Shown here: piece after piece, positions 22,758 through 23,375 of the stretch
Layout: each line of letters starts with the position of its first letter
Position numbering within the stretch: position 1 is the first letter of the stretch
IMG/VR virus record: IMGVR_UViG_3300043313_000717
Span: 1 to 23,375 of that record
Source: a virus
Direction: 5' to 3' (one strand)
Length of the DNA stretch: 23,375 nucleotides
Notes under the pieces: model-generated
Told to the model about the DNA's origin: nothing
Databases searched by the model: none
The model's input: the letters and a program-made list of their open reading frames with translations, nothing else
Program-made: the position numbers and the translations under genes

Positions 22758-23375
22758 TGCCCCCGTCGATTACTACCGCATTCAGCGCGTTCAACACGAC
22801 GACCACCCCGAAAACAATCTCGATTAGCTACAACGCGGGCGACCAAGTTGTTGTATTGATGCTCAGCGAGAACGATGGTGGTGCGGGCGATGCCTTCGGC
22901 ACACCAACCGGCACCGGATTATCGTTCGCTCCGATTGACGTCGATTCCGGCGCGACAGGCTCGCACTGTCGCGGTGGTTCCTGGCAATGCATCGCCTCCG
23001 CAGGCGGCTCCTCGATTTCGATATCTGAAGGCGGCGGACCTAATAACAACTTTGGCGGCGTCGCGATCGTTGCAGCCGCCGGCACCTTCACCGGCATCGG
23101 GGTACATGGTCGGGTTGTCGACACATCGAAAACCGCCACAGCCAACCCCGCCAACCATTCCGTTATGTGCGAGATCCTCGGCGACTGGAGCGCGGTCTCC
23201 CCGGCCGGGGTCGTCTACGTCCCATCGGGCGGCACCCAGATCACCAACGGTCAGGTCGGCGCCAGCTACACGCACTATAGCGTCACCTGGGCCGACACCA
23301 TCGCCGGCAGCAATGGGTACGGCGTCTCAAACGTCTCCAGCTCCGGCACCTTCACCAAGGTCTACGTCGAGATCA
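22757..23375 (+). CDS. Unfinished adsorption/structural gene, GC-rich, cut by window end
   Basis: ATG 22757 in TGATG with the previous stop; the frame stays open for 206 codons to the right edge, so the gene is partial at its 3' end. The beta-rich, Gly/Ser/Thr-rich product opens PPSITTAFSAFNTTTPKTI and has a YNAGDQVVVLML strand followed by an SENDGGAGDAFGTPTG loop, a common opening in phage surface proteins with immunoglobulin-like or decoration folds. Bases 23161-23220 hold 41 G/C of 60, and 23221-23280 hold 39, compared with 30 of 60 at 16741-16800, so this gene is clearly GC-richer than the rest and favours GGC, ACC and GTC codons. Recent acquisition of an adsorption gene is the simplest reading. 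Confidence 0.7.
   Translation, partial: MPPSITTAFSAFNTTTTPKTISISYNAGDQVVVLMLSENDGGAGDAFGTPTGTGLSFAPIDVDSGATGSHCRGGSWQCIASAGGSSISISEGGGPNNNFGGVAIVAAAGTFTGIGVHGRVVDTSKTATANPANHSVMCEILGDWSAVSPAGVVYVPSGGTQITNGQVGASYTHYSVTWADTIAGSNGYGVSNVSSSGTFTKVYVEI

Noticed and set aside
1-23375. tRNA genes, CRISPR arrays, insertion sequences, integrase or attachment sites
   Set aside because: No cloverleaf, regularly spaced repeat, transposase motif or recombinase motif was found by reading both strands, although an unaided scan could miss a weak tRNA.

Overview
This window is a stretch of a tailed-phage (siphovirus-type) genome or prophage. Every credible gene lies on the + strand, genes are packed with ATGA, GTGA and TAATG start/stop overlaps, and they follow the usual late-gene order: packaging, head, connector, tail, tape measure, tail tip, lysis, then more tail/receptor genes. 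The terminase, capsid, TP901-type tape measure and minor tail proteins look most like actinobacteriophages, so an actinobacterial host is my inference; no host gene or attachment site is present to confirm it.

Region 1 (1-2202) holds six small genes before the terminase: an unrecognised protein whose frame is open to the window edge, a 54-residue two-helix membrane protein, a basic unknown protein, a CxxC/H-H zinc-knuckle protein, a JAMM/MPN metalloprotease with a full motif, and an unknown. Region 2 (2199-7963) is packaging and head: large terminase, portal, acidic coiled-coil scaffold candidate, decoration-type protein, HK97-fold major capsid protein and a HeH/SAP-like accessory. No dedicated prohead protease is visible. 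Region 3 (7965-10990) holds adaptor, stopper, HK97-gp10-like and tail terminator proteins, an acidic unknown, a Com-like zinc-ribbon protein overlapping the major tail protein gene, the major tail protein and a small unknown.

Region 4 (11036-19645) has a tail assembly chaperone pair whose second frame is +1/-2 rather than the usual -1, a 974-residue tape measure protein with long 11-residue periodicity, a 1035-residue modular tail protein with three beta-sandwich modules, a tail hub-like protein and a knob-type minor tail protein. Region 5 (19664-23375) mixes lysis and adsorption: a three-helix holin candidate, a papain-family (C1) cysteine peptidase with its complete catalytic set, a zinc-finger-like protein, a tail-fibre-like protein, a second small membrane protein, two structural-looking proteins and an unfinished, markedly GC-richer gene running off the right edge.

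Together the genes encode prohead assembly, DNA packaging, head-tail joining, tail assembly, host-wall recognition and lysis. No tRNA, CRISPR array, insertion sequence, integrase or clear promoter or terminator was seen. No gap between genes exceeds about 65 bases. Functions are from motif and gene-order recognition by eye; no database search was run.
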